Assembly: GCF_000797465.1 (NCBI RefSeq)
Contig: NZ_JSWG01000008.1
Coordinates: 216,181 to 280,180, forward strand
Origin: Psychroserpens jangbogonensis
GTDB lineage: Bacteria; Bacteroidota; Bacteroidia; Flavobacteriales; Flavobacteriaceae
Direction of reading: 5' to 3'
DNA length: 64,000 nucleotides
The first letter of the stretch is position 1, and each line of letters opens with the position of its first letter. The translations under genes were made by a program, and so were the position numbers. A model generated the notes under the pieces. It worked only from the letters and a program-made list of their open reading frames with translations. It was not told the DNA's origin and did no database searches. Below, one piece after another: positions 25,777-35,200 of the stretch.

Positions 25777-27459
25777 TTAATCTATTACAAATTCTAAAGG
25801 CTGACCTATTGATGCATTTGGAAAACTAATTCCTAATAGCGCAGACATGGTTGGCGCAATGTCAGTGATATTTGTTCGCTTTAAAGTCTCTCCTTGCTTT
25901 ATTCCTTTTCCAAAAAACAAAAGCGGAACATGTGTATCATAATTATATCCTGAATGATGATCTGTACCTGTTCTGTTCCAGCTACTATCTTTAAATACTT
26001 CCGGATTAAAAGTAAATAGAATATCTCCAGATCGTTTTTGATTGTGACCCCTAAACAACAATCTCTCTTGATAACCTGAAGATTCTGGGAATCGGTTTAT
26101 TTCTGAAGTTATATAAACAGTACTAATGAGTTTGTAGGTCAACAATTTACGTGACACTACGGACTTCAATTCTTGAATATCAATGTTATGCTCTTCCATT
26201 TTTTGATGGTCTAAAAAAATCTGGTTATTAATTCTACTTAAGGCCAAATTTGAAACTTTATAGGTGTCAAATAATTTATCGTTTACATCTTTTAGCATAG
26301 CATTTAAATCAAACAATCCTGATGGGATTTTGTTGTCTTCTAAATAGGAAGGCACATGAGGAGCGCCATGGTCTGAAGTTAAAAAGACTGTATACTCACC
26401 TTTTCCAACTTGTTGATCAAGAGCATTAAATAAACGTTCAAGTTCAAGATCTAAACGCAAATAGGTGTCTTCGACTTCTATAGAGTTTGGCCCATAATCA
26501 TGACCAACCTTATCTGTACTTGAGTAGCTAACCGTTAATACATCTGTAATATTATCTTTTCCTAATTGTTCAGCTTCAATGGCTTTTAAAGTGAAATCGG
26601 TTGTGAGAGTATTTCCAAAAGGAGAATTTGCTACAACATGAAAACCGCCATTTTCAGTTTTTAACTCCGCTAAGTCGTGAGGAAAACTTGATTGTTTTTC
26701 TCCTTTCAATACTCGTTCGTACCTGTTTGCATCTGTTCCGCTTTCTTTATATGAATTGATATCATAAAGAGTATTCCACGTTTTAAAATAACGTTTTGCA
26801 GTTCCTTTTTCATTAAACTCATCTACCCATTTTGGAAGTGACTCCATATAAAATGTGCTTGAGATCCAGTTCCCTTTTCCATCATGATCATAATCCCACC
26901 AATAGGCAGCGTTCGCTGAATGTCCAGCAGACAAAATAGCTCCTCTATGCTTTACAGAAATTCCAATCGTTTTTCCTCTCATTTGAGTAAACAATCGATT
27001 TTCATCGGCAAAGGTGGATGCTAGCATTTGTACTGGAGACTTCTTGCCATCATTACTTAATGTACCCAATGACTCTACAGAATTATCTTCAACACAATTC
27101 ACATTTCGTTTTAATTCTTTATCGAACCAATCATTACCTATAATACCATGATATTTAGGAGTAGTTCCTGTAAATACAGAAGTATGTCCAGGACCCGTTT
27201 TAGTCGGTATAAAATTAAAATGATTGTTTTTACAATTAAAACCTTCGTTGATCATACGCTTAAATCCGCCTTCTCCAAACCTATTATAAAATCTAGTAAG
27301 GTAATCGTAACGCATTTGATCAACTACAATCCCTACAACTAGTTTAGGACTGCTTGTTTCAAAAGTCGTACTTTTCTCTACAGTTGAAATTCTGTTTTGA
27401 GCATTAAAACTTGAAGCTATAAAAACTGTAAAAGCAAAGACTAAAAAGTTCTTTATCAT
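25777..27459 (-). CDS. PafA-like alkaline phosphatase
   Basis: Exported alkaline phosphatase-superfamily monoesterase of 560 residues with a signal peptide (residues 1-21, ending in SFNAQ). The nucleophile is Thr88 in TKTGPGHTS and Asn109 (GIIGND) stands 21 residues later, the same spacing as T79/N100 in the characterised PafA; the K-x-R pair is seen as K170/R172. Metal sites include VVDQMRYDYL near residue 46-54, TSDHGAPHVPSY and TDHHSGYNYDTHVP. PafA enzymes are common phosphate-insensitive phosphatases of Bacteroidetes. It forms an operon with the nuclease gene two bases downstream. Confidence 0.94.
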   Translation of the reverse strand: MIKNFLVFAFTVFIASSFNAQNRISTVEKSTTFETSSPKLVVGIVVDQMRYDYLTRFYNRFGEGGFKRMINEGFNCKNNHFNFIPTKTGPGHTSVFTGTTPKYHGIIGNDWFDKELKRNVNCVEDNSVESLGTLSNDGKKSPVQMLASTFADENRLFTQMRGKTIGISVKHRGAILSAGHSANAAYWWDYDHDGKGNWISSTFYMESLPKWVDEFNEKGTAKRYFKTWNTLYDINSYKESGTDANRYERVLKGEKQSSFPHDLAELKTENGGFHVVANSPFGNTLTTDFTLKAIEAEQLGKDNITDVLTVSYSSTDKVGHDYGPNSIEVEDTYLRLDLELERLFNALDQQVGKGEYTVFLTSDHGAPHVPSYLEDNKIPSGLFDLNAMLKDVNDKLFDTYKVSNLALSRINNQIFLDHQKMEEHNIDIQELKSVVSRKLLTYKLISTVYITSEINRFPESSGYQERLLFRGHNQKRSGDILFTFNPEVFKDSSWNRTGTDHHSGYNYDTHVPLLFFGKGIKQGETLKRTNITDIAPTMSALLGISFPNASIGQPLEFVID

Positions 27460-27479
27460 TGTATTTGTATTTCTAACTC

Positions 27480-27487
27480 CAAAAATA
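27480..27487 (-). promoter_or_regulatory. -7 element for the phosphatase-nuclease operon
   Basis: TATTTTTG on the minus strand (TAnnTTTG), 21 bases before the phosphatase ATG. No TTG at the usual -33 distance, so only moderate support. Confidence 0.4.
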
Positions 27488-27565
27488 CAGATTTTAGAAC
27501 ATCGCAGTTTAAAATTAAGGTTAAATAAGATTAGTTTTTTTACTTTAGCATAATCAAATTACACT

Positions 27566-28303
27566 ATGCAATACCTTCATAATATTGGCACCTATTTTTT
27601 AATGATTGCTGAGATGTTTCGCAAACCTACCAAATGGTCTGTAATGCGAACACTTATCTTGAAAGATATTGACGACCTTATAATTGGTTCTTTAGGTATT
27701 GTAGCGTTCATTTCATTTTTTGTTGGTGGTGTAGTTACTATTCAAACAGCATTAAATATTAGCAACCCATTAATTCCTAAATATTTAGTTGGTTTTGCTA
27801 CTAGACAGTCAGTAATATTAGAATTTGCACCTACATTTATTTCCATAATTATGGCAGGTAAAGTGGGGTCATTTATCACATCAAGCATTGGCACAATGCG
27901 AGTTACCGAGCAAATTGATGCTTTAGAAGTGATGGGTATTAACGCATTAAATTACTTAGTGTTTCCAAAGTTCATTGCCCTAATGCTATATCCTTTTGTA
28001 ATTTCTATTGCAATGTTTTTGGGTGTTATAGGCGGAATGGCTGCCTGTGTTTATGGTGGCTTTAGTACTTTAGAAGATTACATTACTGGTGTACAAACCG
28101 ATTTTATACCATTTCATATTGCATATGCCTTTATAAAAACGATTGTTTTTGCTTTTCTATTAGCAACAATTCCGTCGTACTATGGTTTTTATATGCGAGG
28201 TGGTGCACTAGAAGTTGGTAAAGCCAGTACATCATCATTTGTTTGGACAAGTGTCATGATTATTTTATTAAACTATATATTAACCCAAATGCTTTTGAGC
28301 TAA
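27566..28303 (+). CDS. mlaE: MlaE-type ABC transporter permease
   Basis: Inner-membrane permease (245 residues, about five to six helices) of the MCE/Mla phospholipid transport system that maintains outer-membrane lipid asymmetry. Family signatures are FFVGGVVTIQTALN, the conserved EFAPTFISIIMAGKVGSFITSSIGTMRVTEQIDALEVMG split across the cytoplasmic loop, and LVFPKFIALMLYPF. The ATPase gene overlaps its stop codon (TAATG). No MlaD/MCE substrate-binding gene is in the window, so it must be encoded elsewhere or the pair is split. Confidence 0.93.
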   Translation: MQYLHNIGTYFLMIAEMFRKPTKWSVMRTLILKDIDDLIIGSLGIVAFISFFVGGVVTIQTALNISNPLIPKYLVGFATRQSVILEFAPTFISIIMAGKVGSFITSSIGTMRVTEQIDALEVMGINALNYLVFPKFIALMLYPFVISIAMFLGVIGGMAACVYGGFSTLEDYITGVQTDFIPFHIAYAFIKTIVFAFLLATIPSYYGFYMRGGALEVGKASTSSFVWTSVMIILLNYILTQMLLS

Positions 28304-29070
28304 TGATAGAAGTAAAAAACTTAGAGAAATCATTTGGAGATGCACATATTTTAAAAGGCATTAGTACCACTTTTGAAAAAGGCAAAACCAGTTTGGTAAT
28401 TGGGCAAAGTGGATCTGGAAAAACTGTTTTTCTAAAATGCTTATTAGGATTATTCACACCAGAATCTGGAACCATCTCTTATGATGGAAAAATATATTCT
28501 AAACTTAGTGATGATGAAAAACGGAATTTAAGAGCAAAAATGGGAATGGTATTTCAAGGAAGTGCTCTTTTTGATTCTATGACGATTGCAGAAAATGTGA
28601 TGTTTCCGTTACGAATGTTTACAAAACAAACCAAAGACGAAATGGAAGATCGTGTCAATTTTGTGCTTAAAAGAGTAAATCTTACCGATGCTCACCACAA
28701 AATGCCAAGTGAAGCTTCTGGAGGAATGCAAAAACGTGTTGCTATTGCTAGAGCTATTGTAAATAACCCTAAGTATCTGTTCTGTGATGAACCAAATTCT
28801 GGTTTAGACCCAAAGACTGCTATGGTAATTGACAACCTAATTCAAGAGATTACAGATGAATACAATATTATAACTGTAATTAACTCTCACGATATGAATT
28901 CTGTAATGGAAATTGGTGAAAAAATCGTCTTCTTAAAAGACGGTCTCAAAGCATGGGAAGGTTCAAAAGAAAACATTTTTAAAACAGACAATAAGGTTGT
29001 AACTGATTTTGTCTATTCTTCCGAATTATTTAAAAAAGTACGTAAGATGTACATCGAAGAAAACGAGTAA
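28303..29070 (+). CDS. mlaF: MlaF-type ABC transporter ATPase
   Basis: ATP-binding subunit of the Mla-type lipid transporter, 255 residues from ATG 28303. Walker A GQSGSGKT, Q-loop MVFQGSALFD, signature EASGGMQKR (the GGM variant typical of MlaF), Walker B YLFCDEPNSGLDP and switch His INSHDMNS are all intact. An earlier in-frame ATG at 28243 lies inside mlaE and gives a non-conserved extension, so it is rejected. The gene ends one base before the stop of the convergent DUF389 gene. Confidence 0.94.
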   Translation: MIEVKNLEKSFGDAHILKGISTTFEKGKTSLVIGQSGSGKTVFLKCLLGLFTPESGTISYDGKIYSKLSDDEKRNLRAKMGMVFQGSALFDSMTIAENVMFPLRMFTKQTKDEMEDRVNFVLKRVNLTDAHHKMPSEASGGMQKRVAIARAIVNNPKYLFCDEPNSGLDPKTAMVIDNLIQEITDEYNIITVINSHDMNSVMEIGEKIVFLKDGLKAWEGSKENIFKTDNKVVTDFVYSSELFKKVRKMYIEENE

Positions 29071-30546
29071 CTAGTTTCTTCTAATTAAAACAGTATCTAC
29101 CTTAAGCTCTTCTTTTAGCCATTTTTGCAAAGCTCTTTCTCGAACTAGAACAATACTATCTTCAATAGAAACTTTCCATCTCACATTAGCTACTGTAACC
29201 GTATCGATATTTATAAAATCTTTAGATTCTAGCATTTTTGAATATCCAAAAAATTCCAAATCATTAAATCGAACCTTAGCATCACGAGATAAATTGGTAA
29301 AGGATACCGCATTAACCGTTGAGTTCTTCGATTCTATCTGTTTATTTAAATTGGTAATACTAGCTTTAAGATCTTCAACTTGATTTTGAAGTCCAGTAAT
29401 GATTAAATCTTTTTGATCTAAATCTCTTATTGCTCTATCATAAGCGTCCACTACCTTATCAAAGCCTCTATTCTTGTTACCTTTAATATCTAATTCAAAG
29501 TCTTTAATTTCGTCGTAATTCTTTATTTCATTATTTAAATCGGCAATCGTAGCGTCTGATACTTCGCCATTAAAATACAATGCAATGGTTTTCTCTTCCC
29601 AGTTTGGTGTACCATTTTGAAACCAAAGTTCACGGTTAGATTGCACCTCATCAACAATAAAACTATTATAGTCATTTTCTAATCCACTATTTTTAAGAAC
29701 TCTTAAAAACGTTATCGTAGGATAAATCATTACGAGTACTGCAACTAAAGCAGCAAATCTGGCTATCCTTCTTCTCTTAGCCGAGTTTGCATATTTAAGC
29801 ATTGGGAATCTTAATACTTTTAAAACTATAAATGTTGCCAAAGCAATAAATATGGTATTAATAGTAAATAAATTCATGGCTCCCCAAAAATAGGCCCAAT
29901 TACCATCAGCCAAGCCATAACCTGCTGTACACAATGGTGGCATTAAAGCAGTAGCAATTGCTACTCCAAAAATCACGGATGCAATAGTTCCTTTTTTAGT
30001 ACGTGCAATAATTAAAGCTAGACCACCAAAAAATGCAATTAATACATCTCGTATATCTGGTTTCACTCTACCTAAAAGCTCTGAAGTTTCTTGATTTCCT
30101 AGCGGGAAAAATTTGAAGAACAAAAATGCCGTTAATAAACTTAAAACGATCATTGTAGTCAAATTGATAAGCGAACGTCTCAACGTATCAATATCATTTA
30201 TTGCTATTGCCATTCCAATCCCAAGAATTGGACCCATTAATGGAGAAATTAACATGGCACCAATAACTACTGCAGTAGAATTTGCATTCAAACCTACCGA
30301 AGCAACCATTATTGAACAAACTAAAATCCAAGCCGTTGCACCTTTAAATGAAACATCTCCTTTTATTGCAGTAATTGTTGCATCTCGGTCTGTATCATCT
30401 CTAAAATCTAAAAGCTCGGTCAAGAATTTTTTTGTACTCTCCCACAAACCTTTAGCATCTTGCTTAACCGCTTCTTTAGATTGCTCTACTGCTGCATCTT
30501 TTTTAATTTCTTCTTCTGAGAAATCGAATTTACTCTCTTCACTCAT
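29071..30546 (-). CDS. DUF389 (TIGR00341) membrane protein
   Basis: A 491-residue membrane protein. Residues about 65-265 hold several helices with the DUF389 pattern ATAWILVCSIMVASVGLNANST, AMLISPLMGPILGIG and ALMPPLCTAGYGLADGNW. The C-terminal half is soluble and contains a coiled coil near 370-400 (LQNQVEDLKASITNLNKQIESK region) before an OmpA-unrelated alpha/beta stretch. The family has no settled function. It is the last gene of an apparent SprT-manC-DUF389 operon, three bases after the nucleotidyltransferase stop, and converges with mlaF. Confidence 0.88.
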   Translation of the reverse strand: MSEESKFDFSEEEIKKDAAVEQSKEAVKQDAKGLWESTKKFLTELLDFRDDTDRDATITAIKGDVSFKGATAWILVCSIMVASVGLNANSTAVVIGAMLISPLMGPILGIGMAIAINDIDTLRRSLINLTTMIVLSLLTAFLFFKFFPLGNQETSELLGRVKPDIRDVLIAFFGGLALIIARTKKGTIASVIFGVAIATALMPPLCTAGYGLADGNWAYFWGAMNLFTINTIFIALATFIVLKVLRFPMLKYANSAKRRRIARFAALVAVLVMIYPTITFLRVLKNSGLENDYNSFIVDEVQSNRELWFQNGTPNWEEKTIALYFNGEVSDATIADLNNEIKNYDEIKDFELDIKGNKNRGFDKVVDAYDRAIRDLDQKDLIITGLQNQVEDLKASITNLNKQIESKNSTVNAVSFTNLSRDAKVRFNDLEFFGYSKMLESKDFINIDTVTVANVRWKVSIEDSIVLVRERALQKWLKEELKVDTVLIRRN

Positions 30547-30549
30547 ATA

Positions 30550-31629
30550 TTATCCGTAATATTCTCCAAATTTATCTTTCACTTTTTGGAGTACTTTTTT
30601 AATATCTTGTTCCTTTGTCTTTGGAAAGATAAGCAAAACTTCGTCTTTATCTACAATAATGTAATCCTGTAAACCATCAACAACAACAATTTTATCGCCT
30701 TTGGTGCGAATCATATTACCTGAAGCATCCTCTGTCAATGTTCTAGAATTAACGACAGCATTGTTGTTTTCATCCTTATCCAATTTATCATAAAGGCTTC
30801 CCCAAGTTCCTAAATCGTTCCAATCAAAAGTTGCTGGCAATACAAACACATTTTTAGAGAATTCCATAATAGCATAATCCACTGATATATTTTCAGCTTT
30901 GCCATAATTATCTCTGATAAAGTCATCTTCAAAATCTGTATTGTAAACCTCTATTCCTTTTTCAAAGAGTTGATATAGATTGGGTTGATTTTTCTTATAG
31001 GCGTTAACTACACTAGACACACTCCACATAAAAATACCTGCATTCCATAAAAAATTGCCTTGAGCTATGAATTCTTTAGCCGTTTCATAATCTGGTTTTT
31101 CACGAAATTGATTTACAGCTTTGATATCATCATTAGAAGACGAATTATACTCGATATAACCATATCCTGTATTTGGGAAAGTTGGCTGAATCCCTAAGGT
31201 CATAAGGGCATCATTTTTAGTACAGAAATCAAAAGCTTGCTGAACATTATCAGTAAAAGCCGCTTCATCTTCAATCCAATGGTCACTCGGAGCAACAATC
31301 ATAACTGCATCTTCATTCTCTTTTTGAATTTTTAATGCAGCATATAATATACAAGGTGCAGTATTACGCATTGCTGGTTCTAACACTACTTGACGTTTTG
31401 TAACTTCAGGCAATTGTTCAAACACTAAATCATTATAACGTTCATTGGTTAAAATGAAGATGTTCTCTTTCGGAATTAAATTAGCAAGTCGATTAAATGT
31501 TTTCTGAATTAGTGTATCACCAGTTCCAAGCATATCGTGAAATTGCTTTGGAAAATCTTGTGTACTTACAGGCCAAAACCTTGACCCTACTCCTCCAGCC
31601 ATTAGTATGGCGTAATAATTTTTATTCAT
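30550..31629 (-). CDS. manC: mannose-1-phosphate guanylyltransferase
   Basis: Nucleotidyltransferase (359 residues) that makes GDP-mannose from mannose-1-phosphate and GTP. The N terminus YYAILMAGGVGSRFWPVST is the pyrophosphorylase signature; EPAMRNTAPCILYAALK and FREKPDYETAKEF, with the YGYIEY and WNAGIFMWS motifs, match the GMP branch rather than RfbA. Only the transferase and a short C-terminal beta part are present, without the isomerase domain of bifunctional ManC/AlgA proteins. It feeds GDP-mannose for surface glycans. It starts one base after the SprT-like gene. Confidence 0.93.
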   Translation of the reverse strand: MNKNYYAILMAGGVGSRFWPVSTQDFPKQFHDMLGTGDTLIQKTFNRLANLIPKENIFILTNERYNDLVFEQLPEVTKRQVVLEPAMRNTAPCILYAALKIQKENEDAVMIVAPSDHWIEDEAAFTDNVQQAFDFCTKNDALMTLGIQPTFPNTGYGYIEYNSSSNDDIKAVNQFREKPDYETAKEFIAQGNFLWNAGIFMWSVSSVVNAYKKNQPNLYQLFEKGIEVYNTDFEDDFIRDNYGKAENISVDYAIMEFSKNVFVLPATFDWNDLGTWGSLYDKLDKDENNNAVVNSRTLTEDASGNMIRTKGDKIVVVDGLQDYIIVDKDEVLLIFPKTKEQDIKKVLQKVKDKFGEYYG

Positions 31630-31630
31630 C

Positions 31631-32230
31631 TTAATTTTTTAATAATTCAACCTCAGCATTGGAATTAAACAAATATAATTTACCTGTATTAATCTCTATA
31701 CATTCGTATCTAGTTCGTCGTTTTGCACCTGTCTTAAATATGCGACCATTGTCTAATTTAAATGTGCTATGCAAAGGTAATTCAAATATAAAGGTTTTAT
31801 CGTTCGGAGCGTCGAATTGCTTTAATGCATAGGCGAGTTGAACGTCTGTATCGCTAGACGCTTTTGGATTTTTAAAATGTCTGGCTAGCAATGGCAATAT
31901 ATTCTCAGGAAAGATTCCGGGATTCATAAATGGCAACATTAAATGTTGAAACGTTCGTTTCCATTCAATTCCATGAGGCTTAATGAGCCTACCATAATTA
32001 TTATAGGCTTCAAAATGTGCTATTTCATGAATCAAGGTTATTAAAAATCTATACGTGTTTAAATTAGAATTTACTGTGATTTGGTGTCTTCCATTAGGCA
32101 AACTTTTATAATCTCCATGCCTAGTTTTCCGCTCTTTCTTAATCTTTACAACAAGACTATCATGTTTTAGTAATTCTAAAACCTGAGGTACTGCTTTTAT
32201 AGGAATATATGCTTGGAGTGTGTCTTGCAT
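31631..32230 (-). CDS. SprT-like zinc protein
   Basis: A 199-residue SprT-domain protein. The zinc site HEIAHFEAYNN (HExxH) is followed by the third ligand region KPHGIEWKRTF, as in SprT and Spartan. The rest carries a C-terminal zinc-less beta part (GAKRRTRYECIEINTGKLYLF) where SprT proteins often have a zinc ribbon, here without the cysteine pairs. Eukaryotic relatives cut DNA-protein crosslinks; the bacterial role is not settled. First gene of the group with manC and the DUF389 gene. Confidence 0.88.
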   Translation of the reverse strand: MQDTLQAYIPIKAVPQVLELLKHDSLVVKIKKERKTRHGDYKSLPNGRHQITVNSNLNTYRFLITLIHEIAHFEAYNNYGRLIKPHGIEWKRTFQHLMLPFMNPGIFPENILPLLARHFKNPKASSDTDVQLAYALKQFDAPNDKTFIFELPLHSTFKLDNGRIFKTGAKRRTRYECIEINTGKLYLFNSNAEVELLKN

Positions 32231-32298
32231 GGAGTAAAAGTAAATGAATTATTTGAAGATAAAACAGAGTGGTTTCTTAAAAATGTAATAAAGTTGTT

Positions 32299-35200
32299 TT
32301 AATTTTTAAAAAGTAACATCGTAGAATTTCCATTAACATTCAAAATGTATAAACCTTCAGATGTATCTTGTGGAAACTGAAGTTTTGTTCTTCTACTGAA
32401 TTCGTTAAAATCTACATCAAGGATTGCAATTTGTCGACCTCTTATATCAAATAAACTAAACGAATCTAGAGCATTTGTTCTAGTAATAATAACTTCAAAA
32501 TTCACGACTGGATTTGGGAATACAATTTGACTCTCGTCTTGAACACTATCGATTTCACCATTAAAGTATGGCACTGCGAAATCAAATGCATCAAGACCTA
32601 CTTTTTCACCAATGATTCTTCCTGGAAGGTCATCTGCTGGTGGATGAATTCCTCCCCAAATTCTAGACAAACTTGTTTGATCTGAGGCATCTCTATAAGT
32701 TGCCCATTGCAAAGTAACATCAACAGAAGGTCCTTCTTCAAAGACTAAAAATTCATTTTGCTTTGCTACAAATTCTCCAATTCCACCAGGGAAAAATTCG
32801 TTACCAGTAAATTTAGTAAGCACTTCAGCAGCAGCACGTGAATAGGTAGAATGACCAGAAACAAAACCTGCAAAAGGAGGAGTCACAAATGTTGGGCGTT
32901 GGTAAGGCCACCAATTTTCGGCTAAGATCCATCCTACACCTGCTTCATCTGTTTCTTCATCTTCAATAAAACCTGGACCTCTCCATGTATATAATTTAAT
33001 CTTATCTAAATGCTGATTATCACTTCCTACCAATGGATCTCCAGTATTAACAACGTCAACGTAACCATCTACTAACGGAATTCCTCCAATATTATAATTA
33101 GGTAATGTCTCATCTGTACTTTGGCCTAAAAGCGCCATAAATCTTATTGCTGAAATTGGTCTCACATAGTCATACCAACCTTTTATACTCCATGACGAGA
33201 TAGCTGCATCATGCATTGTTCCTCCTAAAATAAAATACGATTTAACATCCCATTCTAAATCCTCTAAAACCTCTCCTTCTCCCTGAAATCTTTTTTCTAA
33301 TAATGGATGTTCATTTACATAATTTAAAATCGTAAACCAATGTCCTGGAGGAGTTTCAGAATCTGGACCATCTGCCCAGAACTCTGCTAAAACTCTAGAA
33401 TAATCTCCTCTTGGAACTATATTGGGCGCGTACGATTGACCTGTAACTGGATTTTGAGAATGACCAGTTCCAATATCGCCTCCTTCAAAAACATTATAGA
33501 AATTAGGATAATCTTCATATTCGGAAGGAAACGCATCAATATTTGTATTACCAATAGCTCCAGGAGAAATATCCCAAAACACACTATCGTTAGGATCAAG
33601 GTGCGAGCCCCAAATAGACACCATTGAAAAACCTAACTTATATGCATCACTTGACGTATTGTTTTCAGTTAAGCTCAAATTAGGTGGAGCACTTGGATCA
33701 TTATATACTTTGTAAGCATCTCCATCTCTCTCATAAGTGGTGCTTTCTCCTTCGGTCATAGCAAAAGGTAAAACGTTACCCCATTCTGGACTTAAAAAAT
33801 CTATCGTAGACCCAGAGATAAGATTACCACTTTGATCAATATAAGTGTCTAAACTTAAAGGTTGCCAACGGTTAGGGTTTTGCATTTCTACTATTGTTGG
33901 AATGACTGGTGCCAATGCAGAATTCACAGGTTGATAATATGCATTATCAAACTGAGTAGATTCTCTAGAACCATCAATATTACCATATGCTATAATAGTT
34001 TCAGCAATATAATTCCCAAGTGCTGCTGCATTACCAAATTGATAAACTGTTGAAGTCGCTGTTTCGGTATCATAGCCTAATTGATCCATTATTAAATCGA
34101 ATAAACGTTGTGTCTCTTCAACATTTGGAGAATTCTGGAAACGATAACTCAGTAATTGGTACATCGCATAACTAATTGCCTTTTCCCTTGAAGCTTCGAT
34201 ACTCTCTATTGGGATGAAATTTTCAAGCGTACTACTAAAATCATTTAAGGAATTACCTATGAGATATGGTCTCGCTACTTCATCATAAATAGCCCAAGCA
34301 TCATACATGGCAACACTAGAATGAAATAAATTTCTAGCATGAACTGTCGGTCTTGCAAAATCATTTCTTATGGCTTGGAGTAAAACTTCATTCCATACTC
34401 TAGCGATAGAAACGTCTTCTGGGATTTCACTTACGTTTAATGATACTTCAATATTGTCCTCGAGACTAAAACACATTCCATTTGTTTCTCTAATTGTTAA
34501 GCTTCCTGTTTCAATTAGACCCCATTTTACAGTTATTGTACTTGTGCCTTGACCTTCAATAATTTCGCCTCCTGACACTTGCCAAACTGAAGTTGAACCA
34601 GGAACAATAGGATAAGTATACGTTTCTGTAACTAAAAATCCAGAAGACGTATTCCCTGAGATTTGATAGGATTCCAAATAGGTACAACTTCCGTCATCTA
34701 AAGTTGCATTAGGATCATATGTACATGAATCTGGATCTGTACATCCATTAATTTTCTGACTGGGAGCAATATCTAAAGCGGTTATTCCTTCACCTTCAAT
34801 TGCTCTTACAATTGTATTTGCATCTAAATTCTGATAGAATTCAACTAATCCAGAAGGCCATTTTATTTCTAATTCAGTAATTACATTTTCATTTCCGAGA
34901 CCAAAATGAACAGCTTGTAAGCTTTGTGATAAAAATCCAACACCTGTATAGTAGCGCTTAAATTGCCCTTGATTAGTTGTAATTGTTAATGTTGTACCAA
35001 TGGCATCTCTATTTGAAACCGTTCCTTGAAGAAGTACTTTAAACCAGTTTTGTGTTATTGGTTCGTCAAAATTTAAAAGTTTGTTTTCATAAAAAAACGA
35101 GGACTGATCAGAATTAGTTACAAAAATATCTAAATCACCATCATTGTCATAGTCAAAATCTACAGCTTCTACACTAACCGTTAAATCATTAAAATTAACG

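Noticed and set aside
28243..28302. Longer start for mlaF inside mlaE
   Set aside because: The extra 20 residues overlap mlaE and do not match the family; ATG 28303, overlapping the mlaE stop, is the normal start.
30113..30559. Open frame of 148 codons opposite the DUF389 gene
   Set aside because: It is wholly antisense to a clear membrane-protein gene, and the translation has no recognisable features.
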